Shown here: positions 1 to 8,845 of the stretch, one piece after another
Position numbering within the stretch: position 1 is the stretch's first letter
Layout: the number at the start of each line of letters is the position of its first letter
DNA from: JAHJDS01 sp964569795
Lineage (GTDB): Bacteria > Desulfobacterota > Desulfarculia > Desulfarculales > JAHJDS01
NCBI GenBank assembly: GCA_964569795.1
Contig: CAZMVB010000017.1
Location: 16,071-80,070 of the forward strand
DNA length: 64,000 nucleotides
Reading direction: 5' to 3'
Position numbers and translations under genes: made by a program
Notes under the pieces: generated by a model
The model's input: only the letters and a program-made list of their open reading frames with translations
The model's database searches: none
Told to the model about the DNA's origin: nothing

Positions 1-1481
1 ACATCGAGCACTACCTGGCCATCGGCGGCTACTCGGCCCTGGCCAAGGCCCTGTTCGAGATGAACCCCGAGCAGGTGCTGGAGGAAGTCAAGAAATCCAA
101 CCTGAGGGGTCGGGGCGGCGGCGGCTTTCCGGCGGGGATAAAGTGGGAAGGATCGCGCAACGCCCCGGACGAGACAAAATACGTGATCGTCAACGCCGAC
201 GAGGGGGACCCGGGGGCCTACATGGACCGGAGCCTCCTGGAGGGCAATCCCCACTCGGTCCTCGAGGGGCTGATCATCGGGGCCTACACCATCGGCGCCC
301 ATGAAGGCTACATCTACGTCCGTCAGGAATATCCCTTGGCCGTGGAGAACGTGTTCACCGCCATCGAGCAGGCCGAGGAGTACGGCCTGCTGGGCCAGGA
401 CATCCTGGGCTCGGGTTTTGATTTCAATATCTTCGTCCACCAGGGGGCCGGCGCCTTTGTCTGCGGCGAATCGACGGCCCTGATGACCGCCCTGGAGGGC
501 CGGGTCGGCGAGCCGCGGCCCAAGTACATCCGGTCCAACATCAAGGGCCTTTGGAACAGGCCGAGCGTCCTGAACAACGTCGAGACCTGGGCCAACGTGC
601 CGCTGATCATCAACAACGGCGCCGACTGGTTCACCCAGTTCGGGACCGAGAAGAGCAAGGGCACCAAGATCTTCTCCCTGGTCGGCAAGATCACCAACAC
701 CGGCCTGGTGGAAGTGCCCATGGGCATGACCCTGCGCGACATCATCTTCAAGATCGGCGGCGGAATTCCCGGAGGCAAGAAGTTCAAGGCGGTCCAGACC
801 GGGGGACCGTCGGGCGGCTGCATCCCCGAGGAAATGCTGGATCTGGAGGTCGGCTTTGATGAGCTATCCCAGGCCGGCTCGATGATGGGCTCGGGCGGCA
901 TGATCGTCATGGACGAAGACACCTGCATGGTCGATGTGGCCAAGTACTTTCTCAGTTTTCTGATCGACGAATCGTGCGGCAAGTGCGTCCCCTGCCGGGA
1001 AGGCATGCGGCAGATGCTGGCCATTCTGACGGATATCACCCGCGGCCACGGCAAAGAGGGCGACATCGAGCTGCTGGAGGAGTTGGCCGAGGTGACCCGG
1101 GACGCCTCGCTCTGCGCCCTGGGCGGCAGCGCCCCCAACCCCTTTCTGAGCACGCTCAAATATTTCCGGGACGAGTACGAGGCCCACATCAAGGACAAGC
1201 GGTGCCCGGCCGGTGTCTGCAAGGACCTGATCGCCTATTACATCGACCCGGAGAAGTGCCAGGCCTGCATGAACTGCCTGCGGAAATGCCCGGCCGGGGC
1301 GGTCATCGGCGCCAAGAAGACGATCCACGTCATCGACCAGGAAAAGTGCACCAAGTGCGGCACCTGCTTCGAGGTCTGCCCCTCCCGGTTCGGGGCGGTG
1401 CGCAAGATTTCCGGCGAGCCCGTTCCGGAGCCCATCCCTGAAGAGGCCAGAACCATCGTCAAAAAGGCTAAAGAGAAATGA
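1..1481 (+). CDS. NuoF-like NADH-binding flavoprotein (5' truncated by window)
   Basis: The reading frame is open from base 3 to the stop and homologous sequence precedes the first ATG (60), so the gene begins outside the window. The visible part is the 51-kDa NADH/FMN subunit type found in HndC, HydB and NAD-dependent formate dehydrogenases: a glycine-rich RGRGGGGFPAG flavin/NADH loop, the GAGAFVCGES motif, and the ESCGKCVPCREG [4Fe-4S] site. It ends in two ferredoxin-type CX2CX2CX3C clusters, which Complex I NuoF lacks. It overlaps the next gene by 4 nt (ATGA), so the two are co-translated. It is a paralogue of the gene at 12109. The fdhD gene just downstream suggests a formate dehydrogenase partner upstream, but a hydrogenase is equally possible from what is visible. 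Confidence 0.9.
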   Translation, partial: IEHYLAIGGYSALAKALFEMNPEQVLEEVKKSNLRGRGGGGFPAGIKWEGSRNAPDETKYVIVNADEGDPGAYMDRSLLEGNPHSVLEGLIIGAYTIGAHEGYIYVRQEYPLAVENVFTAIEQAEEYGLLGQDILGSGFDFNIFVHQGAGAFVCGESTALMTALEGRVGEPRPKYIRSNIKGLWNRPSVLNNVETWANVPLIINNGADWFTQFGTEKSKGTKIFSLVGKITNTGLVEVPMGMTLRDIIFKIGGGIPGGKKFKAVQTGGPSGGCIPEEMLDLEVGFDELSQAGSMMGSGGMIVMDEDTCMVDVAKYFLSFLIDESCGKCVPCREGMRQMLAILTDITRGHGKEGDIELLEELAEVTRDASLCALGGSAPNPFLSTLKYFRDEYEAHIKDKRCPAGVCKDLIAYYIDPEKCQACMNCLRKCPAGAVIGAKKTIHVIDQEKCTKCGTCFEVCPSRFGAVRKISGEPVPEPIPEEARTIVKKAKEK

Positions 1482-2092
1482 GCGCCATCCAGTTACAGAT
1501 CGACGGGCGACCGGTCGAGGCCGAGGACGGAATGACCGTCCTGGAGGCGGCCCAGCGGGCCGGGATAACCATACCGACGCTTTGTTATCACCAGAAACTG
1601 GAGCCCTATGGCGGCTGCCGGATCTGCTCGGTGGAGGTGGAAGAGCGCGGCCGGACCAGGCTGGTCGTCTCCTGCGTCTATCCGGCCACCGACGGTCTGG
1701 TGGTCACGACCCGGTCGGAGAAGATCGACCTGGTCCGCAAGGTGATCCTGGAACTGCTCCTGGCCCACGCCCCCCAGTCCATGGTCCTTCTGGAACTGGC
1801 CAAGGAGTACGGGGCGGACAAGGATCGTTTCCAGAAGCAGGCCTCGTTCTGCATTCATTGCGGCCTGTGCGTCAGGTACTGCGCCGAGGTCAAGCAGAAG
1901 AACGCCGTCGGCTTTATCGACCGGGGCACGAGAAAGGAAATCAGTTTCGTTCCGAAAATAGCCGCCCAGGAGTGCTGGAAGTGCAAGGAGTGTTTTCCGC
2001 TCTGTCCGACCTCGGCCCTGCAGGCGGCCTACGTCCTGACCGAAGGCCTGACCTCGACCGAGCCTTCCTTCAAGGCCGCGGCGGATGATTAG
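1478..2092 (+). CDS. [2Fe-2S]/[4Fe-4S] electron-transfer subunit (HoxU / NuoG N-terminal type)
   Basis: A 204-residue protein. The N-terminal ~75 residues are a plant-type [2Fe-2S] ferredoxin fold (cysteines in TLCYH, GGCRICSVE and SCVYP). A ferredoxin segment follows with CIHCGLCVRYC and CWKCKECFPLC. This is the layout of HoxU, the NuoG N-terminus and the small subunits of NAD-linked formate dehydrogenases. It would carry electrons between the NuoF-like protein encoded directly upstream (4-nt overlap) and a catalytic subunit outside the window. It is a short relative of the N-terminal domain of the 1079-residue protein at 13978. Confidence 0.88.
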   Translation: MSAIQLQIDGRPVEAEDGMTVLEAAQRAGITIPTLCYHQKLEPYGGCRICSVEVEERGRTRLVVSCVYPATDGLVVTTRSEKIDLVRKVILELLLAHAPQSMVLLELAKEYGADKDRFQKQASFCIHCGLCVRYCAEVKQKNAVGFIDRGTRKEISFVPKIAAQECWKCKECFPLCPTSALQAAYVLTEGLTSTEPSFKAAADD

Positions 2093-2135
2093 CGCTTGGA
2101 CCGAACAGCCGGTTTTCAGCCAATAACCGATCGAC

Positions 2136-2147
2136 CGAAAATTTTCG
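2136..2147. other. 12-bp perfect palindrome between convergent genes
   Basis: CGAAAATTTTCG lies in the 109-bp gap between the convergent ferredoxin and fdhD genes. It has no loop, so it is not a classical terminator. It may be chance or a protein-binding site. Confidence 0.3.
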
Positions 2148-2201
2148 CCGGGCAATCCGCCCCAGGCTGATCCCAGGGGTGCCGGGACGGCGTGATTCGG
2201 C

Positions 2202-3050
2202 CTAGCCCGATGCGGGGACGGCGTCGAAGTCAACCCGGTCGCCGCCGTTATAGACCAGAAACCGGGTGCCCTTGGCCCGGCCGATGACGATCATGCCCAT
2301 GTCCCGGGCCAGGTCCAGGCTCATCTGGCTCACGCCGGATCGGGAGATCAGGACCGGGATGCCCATGAAGGCCGCCTTCATCACGATCTCCGAGGTCAGC
2401 CGGCCGGTGGTGAACAGGATCTTGTCGTCTCCGGTCATGTGGTCCAGCCACATCCGCCCGGCGATGGCGTCGGCCGCGTTGTGCCGGCCCACGTCCTCCA
2501 CGGCCATGAGCACCCGGTCTCCCTGGCAGAGGCAGCAGCCGTGCACCGAGCCGGCCGAGCGATAGACCGGGTTCAGGCCGGCCACGGCCTTGAGCACCCG
2601 GTAGATGGTGGACTGGCGGACCCGCACCTGGGGCAGCTTCTGCTCGTAGAGCTTGTCCACGGTGCAACTGAACACGGTCCCCTGGCCGCAGCCGCTGGTC
2701 ACGGTCACCCGGGAGAGTTTTTCGTCCAGGTCCGGGATGCCCTGGCCGTGCCGGGTGGCCACGTCCACCGTCTCCCGGGCCCAGTCCACGGAGACCGACT
2801 CGATGTCCTCGATGCGCTCCAGCAGGCGCTGGTTGTGGAGATAGCCCAGGGCCAATTCCTCGGGATGGGTGCCCAGGGTCATCAGGGTGACTATCTCCCG
2901 GCCGTCCACCTTGATGGTCAGCGGTGACTCGCCGGGGATGGCCACCTGCCTGGTCTTGCCCCGGTGGTCAACCACCTCCAACTGGTGCACCGGCTGGAGC
3001 CCGGCCCGGCTCATACGGGGTTGGCCGGATTTTTCAGTTGCCGTGGTCAT
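2202..3050 (-). CDS. fdhD: FdhD, formate dehydrogenase accessory sulfurtransferase
   Basis: A 282-residue FdhD-family protein. The family moves sulfur from the IscS desulfurase to the molybdenum/tungsten bis-MGD cofactor and is needed for active formate dehydrogenase. Family signatures seen are HPEELALGYL near residue 60, the TSGCGQGT active loop, the SVHGCCLC segment and VGRHNAADAIAGRM. The loop keeps one cysteine; the second cysteine of the E. coli CXXC is replaced by glycine, a substitution I believe occurs elsewhere in the family. It converges on the NADH-dehydrogenase-like pair upstream, consistent with a formate dehydrogenase locus just outside the window. Confidence 0.93.
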   Translation of the reverse strand: MTTATEKSGQPRMSRAGLQPVHQLEVVDHRGKTRQVAIPGESPLTIKVDGREIVTLMTLGTHPEELALGYLHNQRLLERIEDIESVSVDWARETVDVATRHGQGIPDLDEKLSRVTVTSGCGQGTVFSCTVDKLYEQKLPQVRVRQSTIYRVLKAVAGLNPVYRSAGSVHGCCLCQGDRVLMAVEDVGRHNAADAIAGRMWLDHMTGDDKILFTTGRLTSEIVMKAAFMGIPVLISRSGVSQMSLDLARDMGMIVIGRAKGTRFLVYNGGDRVDFDAVPASG

Positions 3051-3359
3051 GATCCTCGTTCACCCGTCCCGGCGTCTGATCCATCAGGGGGGTCACCCTG
3101 AATCGTATCACGGCCTTGGTCTCATTTCATGGTCCAGCCGCCGCTCCTCGTGCCCGGGCCGGACCGTCCTCGGCCGGCCGCCCCTTAATGTACCATCCTT
3201 TGGTCCCGGGCCCGATTGATTTTTCGGATATTCCCGGAACCGGGCGGTCCGAATCCCTGTCCTGGCCCGGGAAAACCGAGACATCGGCCCCAAAATGATT
3301 TATGATTATAAAGTTATACGAGGCTCAATTCTGTCGAGGACCACTCACGGAAGACGCGG
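3051..3359. other. Divergent intergenic region fdhD / sigma54 regulator
   Basis: 309 bp between the fdhD start and the start of the enhancer-binding protein. Most of it is GC-rich. The last ~70 bp are AT-richer, with a TATAAAG-like stretch near 3307 that could be the -10 of the regulator gene. No RNA gene or repeat was seen. Confidence 0.4.
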
Positions 3360-5081
3360 ATGCCGAGCGCCTCTCTGGATCATATCGACGCCGGCTACCT
3401 GGCCGTTGACGCCGACCGCCGGATCATCGCCTTCAACGCCAAGGCCGAGGCCCTGACCGGACTGTCCCGGCCGGCGGTCCTGGGGCGGCCGTGCTTCGAG
3501 GTCTTCGCCGACTGGCGCTGCCGGGAGACCTGTCCCCTGAACCAGGCGTCGCCCGCTGAGGCCGATTGCACCCGGGCCCACCACCTCAAGATCGAGACCA
3601 AGGAGGGGGCGGTCGTCCTGGTCCGGAAGACGGTCCGGCCCCTGACCGACGGCCGGGGACGGGTCGGCGGGCTGGCCGAGACCCTGATCGAACACACGGC
3701 CCCGGTGGCGGGGGGACAGCACCACCTGCGGCTGGTCCTGGATTCCATGAACCTGGGCGTCTTCACCACGGACCGGGACGGCCGGATCACCTTTTTCAAC
3801 CAGATGGCGGAACAGATCACCGGCCTGCGGAAACACCTGGCCCTGGGCCGGACCTGCCGCGAGGTCCTGGGCTCGACCCTGTGCGACACGGGGTGTCCCC
3901 TGACCCGGGCCATTCAGACCGGCCGGGCCCAGGTCGAACAGGAGGCGGTCTTCGTCCGCCAGGACGGCCGGAGCGTGGTCCCGGTCTCGGAGGCGGCCGT
4001 GCCCCTGCTGGGTCCGGACGGTTCGGTCCGCGGCGCGGTGGGCACCTTCCGGGCCCTGGAGCTGTCCCGGGCCGTGGAGAGCCGGGTCAAACAGGCCGTC
4101 AACTGGGAGGACTTCATCGGCCAGAGCCCCAAGATCAAGCGTATCTTCGAGGTCCTGAGACTGGTCGCCCCCACCGCGACGACCATCCTCATCGAGGGGC
4201 CGACCGGGGTGGGCAAGGACCTCCTCAGCCGGATCATCCACCACCAGAGCCCGCGCCGCAAGGGCCCCCTGGTCAAGGTCAACTGCGCCGCCCTGCCCGA
4301 GACCCTGCTCGAGTCGGAGATGTTCGGCTACGTCAAGGGGGCCTTCACCGGGGCCGAGGGCAACAAGCCGGGCCGGTTCGAACTGGCCGACCGGGGGACC
4401 ATCTTCCTGGACGAGATCGGCGAGGTCCCCCTGGCCCTCCAGGCCAAGCTGCTCCGGGTCATCGAGGACCAGGAGTACTACCCCCTGGGGGCCCGCCAGA
4501 CGACCAGGGTGGACGTCCGGATCGTGGCCGCCACCAACCAGCCCCTCCTCCAGGAGGTCGAGGCCGGCCGGTTCCGGGAAGACCTCTACTTCCGGCTCAA
4601 CGTCGTCCGGCTCTATATCCCGCCCCTCAAGGAGAGGCCCGAGGACATTCCCCTCTACCTCAACCGGTTCATCCAGCGCCGTAACATCGAGAAGGGGACG
4701 TTCATCTGCCGGGTGTCCGAGGCTGCCCTGGAGGCCCTGCTCAACTACGATTACCCGGGCAACGTCCGGGAGCTGGAAAATATCCTGGAGCACGCCTGCC
4801 TCCTCTGCCAGGGGGACGTCATCCAGTTCGATCACCTGCCCCTGTACATGGTCGAACGCCTGTCCGACCGCCAGCAGCCGTCCACCCCGGTCCCGGCCGA
4901 CCTGGCCGAGGGGCCGGTCTGTGCCCCCGGCTCCGGCCAGGAGGCGGCCGATCCCGAACGGGCCCGGATCATCAAGGCCCTGGCCGACAATCAGTGGCAG
5001 CGGCGGCGGGCGGCCGAGGCCCTGGGCGTGGATCGGACCACGCTCTGGCGGTGGATGAAGCGTTTCAATATAGGTCAATAA
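3360..5081 (+). CDS. Sigma54-dependent transcriptional activator with two PAS domains
   Basis: A 573-residue enhancer-binding protein. Residues ~1-110 and ~118-240 are two PAS domains, each carrying the spacing C-x8-C-x3-C-P-L, which suggests a metal-, Fe-S- or thiol-based signal. The AAA+ sigma54-interaction domain follows, with Walker A EGPTGVGKD near residue 279, the sigma54-contact loop GAFTGAE near 327 and a Walker B-type TIFLDEIGE. A Fis-type helix-turn-helix (RRRAAEALGVDRTTLWRW) ends the protein. There is no receiver domain, so the signal is probably sensed directly by the PAS domains. It lies just before a GCAAC/GTTGC half-site cluster and a sigma54 promoter leading into the Hdr/Met operon, so it is the likely regulator of that operon. 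Confidence 0.93.
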   Translation: MPSASLDHIDAGYLAVDADRRIIAFNAKAEALTGLSRPAVLGRPCFEVFADWRCRETCPLNQASPAEADCTRAHHLKIETKEGAVVLVRKTVRPLTDGRGRVGGLAETLIEHTAPVAGGQHHLRLVLDSMNLGVFTTDRDGRITFFNQMAEQITGLRKHLALGRTCREVLGSTLCDTGCPLTRAIQTGRAQVEQEAVFVRQDGRSVVPVSEAAVPLLGPDGSVRGAVGTFRALELSRAVESRVKQAVNWEDFIGQSPKIKRIFEVLRLVAPTATTILIEGPTGVGKDLLSRIIHHQSPRRKGPLVKVNCAALPETLLESEMFGYVKGAFTGAEGNKPGRFELADRGTIFLDEIGEVPLALQAKLLRVIEDQEYYPLGARQTTRVDVRIVAATNQPLLQEVEAGRFREDLYFRLNVVRLYIPPLKERPEDIPLYLNRFIQRRNIEKGTFICRVSEAALEALLNYDYPGNVRELENILEHACLLCQGDVIQFDHLPLYMVERLSDRQQPSTPVPADLAEGPVCAPGSGQEAADPERARIIKALADNQWQRRRAAEALGVDRTTLWRWMKRFNIGQ

Positions 5082-5158
5082 ATTTAATAACTTAAAATCT
5101 GATTTCAGCTTTAGCCCATAAATACTCGGTTCCAATTGAAAAGGGTGTTGGCCGCCCC

Positions 5159-5204
5159 GCAACGTTGCGCAACTATGCAACACAAAGCCGCAACAATGAG
5201 TTGC
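5159..5204. promoter_or_regulatory. Cluster of GCAAC/GTTGC half-sites, probable enhancer-binding sites
   Basis: Six copies of GCAAC or its complement GTTGC lie within 46 bp: 5159-5163, 5164-5168, 5169-5173, 5177-5181, 5190-5194 and 5200-5204. The last two form an inverted repeat with a 5-bp spacer. They lie 75-120 bp before a -24/-12 promoter and next to the activator gene, where upstream activating sites for a sigma54 activator are expected. Confidence 0.6.
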
Positions 5205-5277
5205 AAGCGCGGGCCGGGTCGGATGGCCCCTAGGGTCAACAGACAGATATGATTTAATATTTTATAACAACAAACCT

Positions 5278-5292
5278 TGGCATGACTCCTGC
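5278..5292 (+). promoter_or_regulatory. Probable sigma54 (-24/-12) promoter of the Hdr/Met operon
   Basis: TGGCAT-N5-CTGC matches the TGGCAC-N5-TTGC consensus at all but two positions and keeps the GG-N10-GC spacing. It lies 33 bp before the ATG of the haem-sensor kinase and directly after the cluster of half-sites. Confidence 0.65.
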
Positions 5293-5324
5293 CCCTACCC
5301 GTAGCGGATTCATCAGGGAAAACC

Positions 5325-7628
5325 ATGGACCCGGACAACGCCACGATCTCGATTCGACGCCGCCTCTGGTTCAAGCTGACCGTCTCGGTGGGCGTGGTCT
5401 GGGGTCTGCTCATGACCGGGTTCACCCTGGTCGAGGTCCGCTCCCTGGACCGCCGGGCGGTGGAGGCCAAGCTCCAGAGCGCCCGGTGGTTCTCGGACAC
5501 CATCAAGCGGGCCTCGCGGTACAGCATGCTCAAGTACCAGCCGACGATCCTGCGGGAGATCATCAAGGACGTGGGCCTCCAGCCCGGGGTGGAGACGGTC
5601 CGGGTCTTCAACAAGAGCGGCCGGATCATGTACAGCTCGCGCCAGTCCGAGATCGGGACCCAGGTCAACATGAAGGCCGAGGCCTGCTACGCCTGTCATT
5701 TCCGGGACCGGCCCCTGGAGCGCCTGCCGTTCAACAAGCGGAGCCGGATCTTCACCACCGCCGGGCCCGGGGGTCACCGGGTGGTCAGCGTCATCAATCC
5801 GATCTACAACGAGCCGGCCTGCTACACCCAGTGCCACGCCAACCACCCGGCCGACCGGTCGGTCCTGGGGGTGCTGGACATCGGGGTTTCCCTGGCCGGG
5901 GTGGATCGGGGGGTGGCCGCGACCACGGGCAAGGTGATCGTCTTCTCGATCGTCATCTTCGTGGCCCTGGCGGCGGTGATGTCCCTGTTCATCTTCCTGT
6001 TCGTCAACCGGCCCCTGTCCTCGCTGCTGGGGGCCACCCGCCGCATTCGGGCGGGCGACTACGAGCATCCGGTCGCGGCCAAGACCACCGACGAGATCAG
6101 CACCGTGGCCGAATCGTTCGAGGAGATGCGCCGGGCCATCAAGGAAAAGACCGAGGCCCTGGAGGAGAGCCGGCGCCGGTTCCAGACCCTGTTCGAGCAG
6201 GTGCCCTGCTACGTCACGGTCCAGGACCGCGATTTCAAGCTGATCGGCTTCAACAAGCTGTTCGAGCGGGACTTCGAGGCCCAGGTGGGCGAATACTGCT
6301 TCCGGGCCTACAAGGGCCGGGACTCGATCTGCGAGCACTGCAGCGTCAAGCGGACCTTTGCCGACGGCCAGACCCATTCCTCCGAGGAGGTGGTTCAAGG
6401 CGCCGACGGCGCCACCAACTACATCCTGAACCTGACCGCCCCGGTGGTGGACCGGGCCGGCGAGATCGTGGCCGTGATGGAGATGGCCACCGACGTCACG
6501 GCGATCCACCGCCTGGAGGACGAACTGCGGGCCAGCGAGGAAAAGTACCGCCTCTTCTTCAACAACGACCCCAACCCCATCTTCGTCTTTGACCAGGCCA
6601 CCTTCGAGATCCTGGACGCCAACGACCCGGCCTCGATCCAGTACCGGTTCGCCAAGGCGGAGCTGATCGGCCGGTCCTTTGTGGACCTGACCGCGGCCCA
6701 GGACCGGACCCGGGTGGAGCACTTCGTGACCTCGGGTCACGGCTTTCTGCCCCGGGCGATCCAGGTCCGGCGGGACGGCACCGAGTTGTTCGTCAATCTC
6801 CGGGCCTCTTACGGCACCTATCTGGGACGGCGGGCGGTGATCGTCGCCGCGGCCGACATCACCGAGCAGCTCCACACCGAGCAGCGGCTCTTTCAGGCGG
6901 CCAAGATGGCCACCCTGGGCGAGATGTCGGCCGGCGTGGCCCACGAGCTGAACCAGCCGCTGTCGGTTTTGGGGACCGGGGCCAACTACCTGGTCAAGCA
7001 CGTGGACCGCCATGGTGCCGTCGAGCCGGAGGTCCTCCGCGAGGTGGCCGTGGAGATGGTCGGCCAGGTCGAGCGGGCGGCCCGGATCATCGGGCACCTG
7101 CGCGAATTCGGCCGCAAGAGCGACGTCGAGCGGACCCGGGTGGACCTCAACCGGCCCATCCGGGGGGTGTTCAAGCTGCTGGGCCAGCAGCTTCGGGTCA
7201 GGGACATCAAGGTCGAACTGGACCTGGTTTACAACCTGCCGCCCATCTGGGGGGACGCCAACCGCCTGGAGCAGGTGTTCATCAATCTGGTTCTGAACGC
7301 CCGGGACGCCATCGAGGAGCGGCGGGCCAAGGAGGGGGTCCGGGTGCCCGGGCTGATCCGGGTCACCACCACCCGGGCCGACGGTCGGGTCATGGCCAGC
7401 GTGGCCGACAACGGTCCGGGCGTACCCGATTCGGACAAGGACCGCATCTTCGACCCGTTTTTCACCACCAAGGACGTGGGTCAGGGCACGGGCCTGGGGC
7501 TGTCCATTTCCTACGGCATCGTCCGGGACTACGACGGGACGATCACCGTCAAGGACCGCCCGGGCGGCGGGGCCGTGTTCGAGCTGTCCTTCCCGGCCGC
7601 GGGTGAAGAGGACGACGGCCGTGATTGA
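5325..7628 (+). CDS. Membrane sensor histidine kinase with c-type haem motifs
   Basis: A 767-residue kinase. Transmembrane segment 1 is at ~17-35. An extracytoplasmic domain (~40-200) follows with CYACH (residues 121-125, a CXXCH haem-c motif) and CYTQCH (166-171, a CX3CH variant). TM2 is at ~203-227, then HAMP, two PAS domains (~285-390, ~405-515), HisKA with H540 in AHELNQPL, and an HATPase with FINLVLNARD and GLGLSISYG. The first PAS also has a C-x10-C-x2-C cluster. The haem motifs suggest periplasmic redox or gas sensing. It is the first gene after the sigma54 promoter and overlaps the following receiver-kinase gene. Confidence 0.92.
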   Translation: MDPDNATISIRRRLWFKLTVSVGVVWGLLMTGFTLVEVRSLDRRAVEAKLQSARWFSDTIKRASRYSMLKYQPTILREIIKDVGLQPGVETVRVFNKSGRIMYSSRQSEIGTQVNMKAEACYACHFRDRPLERLPFNKRSRIFTTAGPGGHRVVSVINPIYNEPACYTQCHANHPADRSVLGVLDIGVSLAGVDRGVAATTGKVIVFSIVIFVALAAVMSLFIFLFVNRPLSSLLGATRRIRAGDYEHPVAAKTTDEISTVAESFEEMRRAIKEKTEALEESRRRFQTLFEQVPCYVTVQDRDFKLIGFNKLFERDFEAQVGEYCFRAYKGRDSICEHCSVKRTFADGQTHSSEEVVQGADGATNYILNLTAPVVDRAGEIVAVMEMATDVTAIHRLEDELRASEEKYRLFFNNDPNPIFVFDQATFEILDANDPASIQYRFAKAELIGRSFVDLTAAQDRTRVEHFVTSGHGFLPRAIQVRRDGTELFVNLRASYGTYLGRRAVIVAAADITEQLHTEQRLFQAAKMATLGEMSAGVAHELNQPLSVLGTGANYLVKHVDRHGAVEPEVLREVAVEMVGQVERAARIIGHLREFGRKSDVERTRVDLNRPIRGVFKLLGQQLRVRDIKVELDLVYNLPPIWGDANRLEQVFINLVLNARDAIEERRAKEGVRVPGLIRVTTTRADGRVMASVADNGPGVPDSDKDRIFDPFFTTKDVGQGTGLGLSISYGIVRDYDGTITVKDRPGGGAVFELSFPAAGEEDDGRD

Positions 7629-8784
7629 GAACCAGCCCTTCAGCAAGCTGCTGCTCATCGACGATGAGCCGGGTATCCGACGGATGATGTCCCTGGACCT
7701 GGAGGCCGACGGTTACCGGGTCTCGGTGGCCGAGGACGGCGCCTCGGGCCTGGAGGCCTTTGCCCGGGAAAGGCCCGACATCGTCCTGACCGACATCAAG
7801 ATGCCGATCCTGGACGGTCTCGAGGTCCTCCAGCGGATCAAGGACCAGAGCCCCGAGACCGAGGTCATCGTCATCACCGGCCACGGCGACATGGAATCGG
7901 CCATCAAGTCGCTCCAGCTGGACGCCTCGGATTTCATCACCAAGCCGGTCAACCCGACCGCCCTGGCGCTGGCCCTGAAGCGGGCCCGGGAGCGGCTGAG
8001 CCTGAAGACCCAGCTCCGGACCTACATGGACGACCTGGAGGCCCGGGTGACCGACGCCACGCGCCGGGTGCTGCAGGCCGAGCGGCTGGCCGCCGTGGGG
8101 CAGACCGTGGCCGGCCTGGCCCACGCCGTCAAGAACATGCTCGGCGGACTGCGGGGCGGGAGCTACATGGTCCAGGAGGGTCTGGACCAGGACAACCGGG
8201 ACCTGATGGGCCAGGGGTTGTCCATGCTCAACCGCAACGTCCGGCGGGTGGCCGACTTCGTGAGCGACCTGTTGACCCTGTCCAGGCCGCGCCGGCCCGA
8301 GCGGGAGGCGGTGGACGCCGCCCGGCTGGCGGCCGAGGCGGTCGAGTGCCTGACGCCCGAGGCCCGGGCCAAGGGGGTGGACCTGGTCCTGAGCGGGGCG
8401 CCCGACGGCCTGGAGTTCTCGGCCGAACGAAGGCTGATCCTGGACGCGGTCCTGAATCTGCTGTCCAACGCCGTGGACGCCGCCGGCGAGGTGACCCGGG
8501 GCCGGGCGGAACTGGGGGTCCGGGAGCAGGGGGACGAGGTCGTCTTCGAGGTGATTGACAACGGTCCCGGGCTGACCGCCGAGGACCAGAAATGCATCTT
8601 CCAGGGCGTTTACAGCACCAAGGGCGCCGCCGGGACCGGCCTGGGCCTGATGGTCACCGACAAGACGGCCAAGGAGCACGGCGGGCGGGTGGAATACGAG
8701 GGCCTTTCCGGGCCGGGGGCGGTCTTCCGGCTGGTCCTTCCCCGGCGGGCGCCCGAAGGCGAGGGATCAACCGGGGCGGTTTGA
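7621..8784 (+). CDS. Hybrid response regulator receiver - histidine kinase
   Basis: A receiver domain (~residues 1-125, LLLIDDEPG and the phosphoacceptor region VLTDIKMP) is joined to a HisKA/HATPase module (AHAVKNMLGG near residue 170; LNLLSNAVDAAG and GTGLGLMVTD). Two GTG starts are possible, 7603 and 7621. I chose 7621 because GAAGAGG lies ~9 nt before it and the start then overlaps the kinase stop as GTGATTGA. It may take phosphate from the haem kinase and pass it to the lone receiver at 9349. Confidence 0.87.
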   Translation: MIENQPFSKLLLIDDEPGIRRMMSLDLEADGYRVSVAEDGASGLEAFARERPDIVLTDIKMPILDGLEVLQRIKDQSPETEVIVITGHGDMESAIKSLQLDASDFITKPVNPTALALALKRARERLSLKTQLRTYMDDLEARVTDATRRVLQAERLAAVGQTVAGLAHAVKNMLGGLRGGSYMVQEGLDQDNRDLMGQGLSMLNRNVRRVADFVSDLLTLSRPRRPEREAVDAARLAAEAVECLTPEARAKGVDLVLSGAPDGLEFSAERRLILDAVLNLLSNAVDAAGEVTRGRAELGVREQGDEVVFEVIDNGPGLTAEDQKCIFQGVYSTKGAAGTGLGLMVTDKTAKEHGGRVEYEGLSGPGAVFRLVLPRRAPEGEGSTGAV

Positions 8785-8845
8785 CCCCGGTTATTTGGCC
8801 GGGACCGACCACCTCGGTTCCGGACGGGAAAGGAGGGGCAGGAAC

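Noticed and set aside
2093..2201. Terminator between the ferredoxin and fdhD genes
   Set aside because: Only a loopless AT palindrome is present; no stem-loop with a T tract was found.
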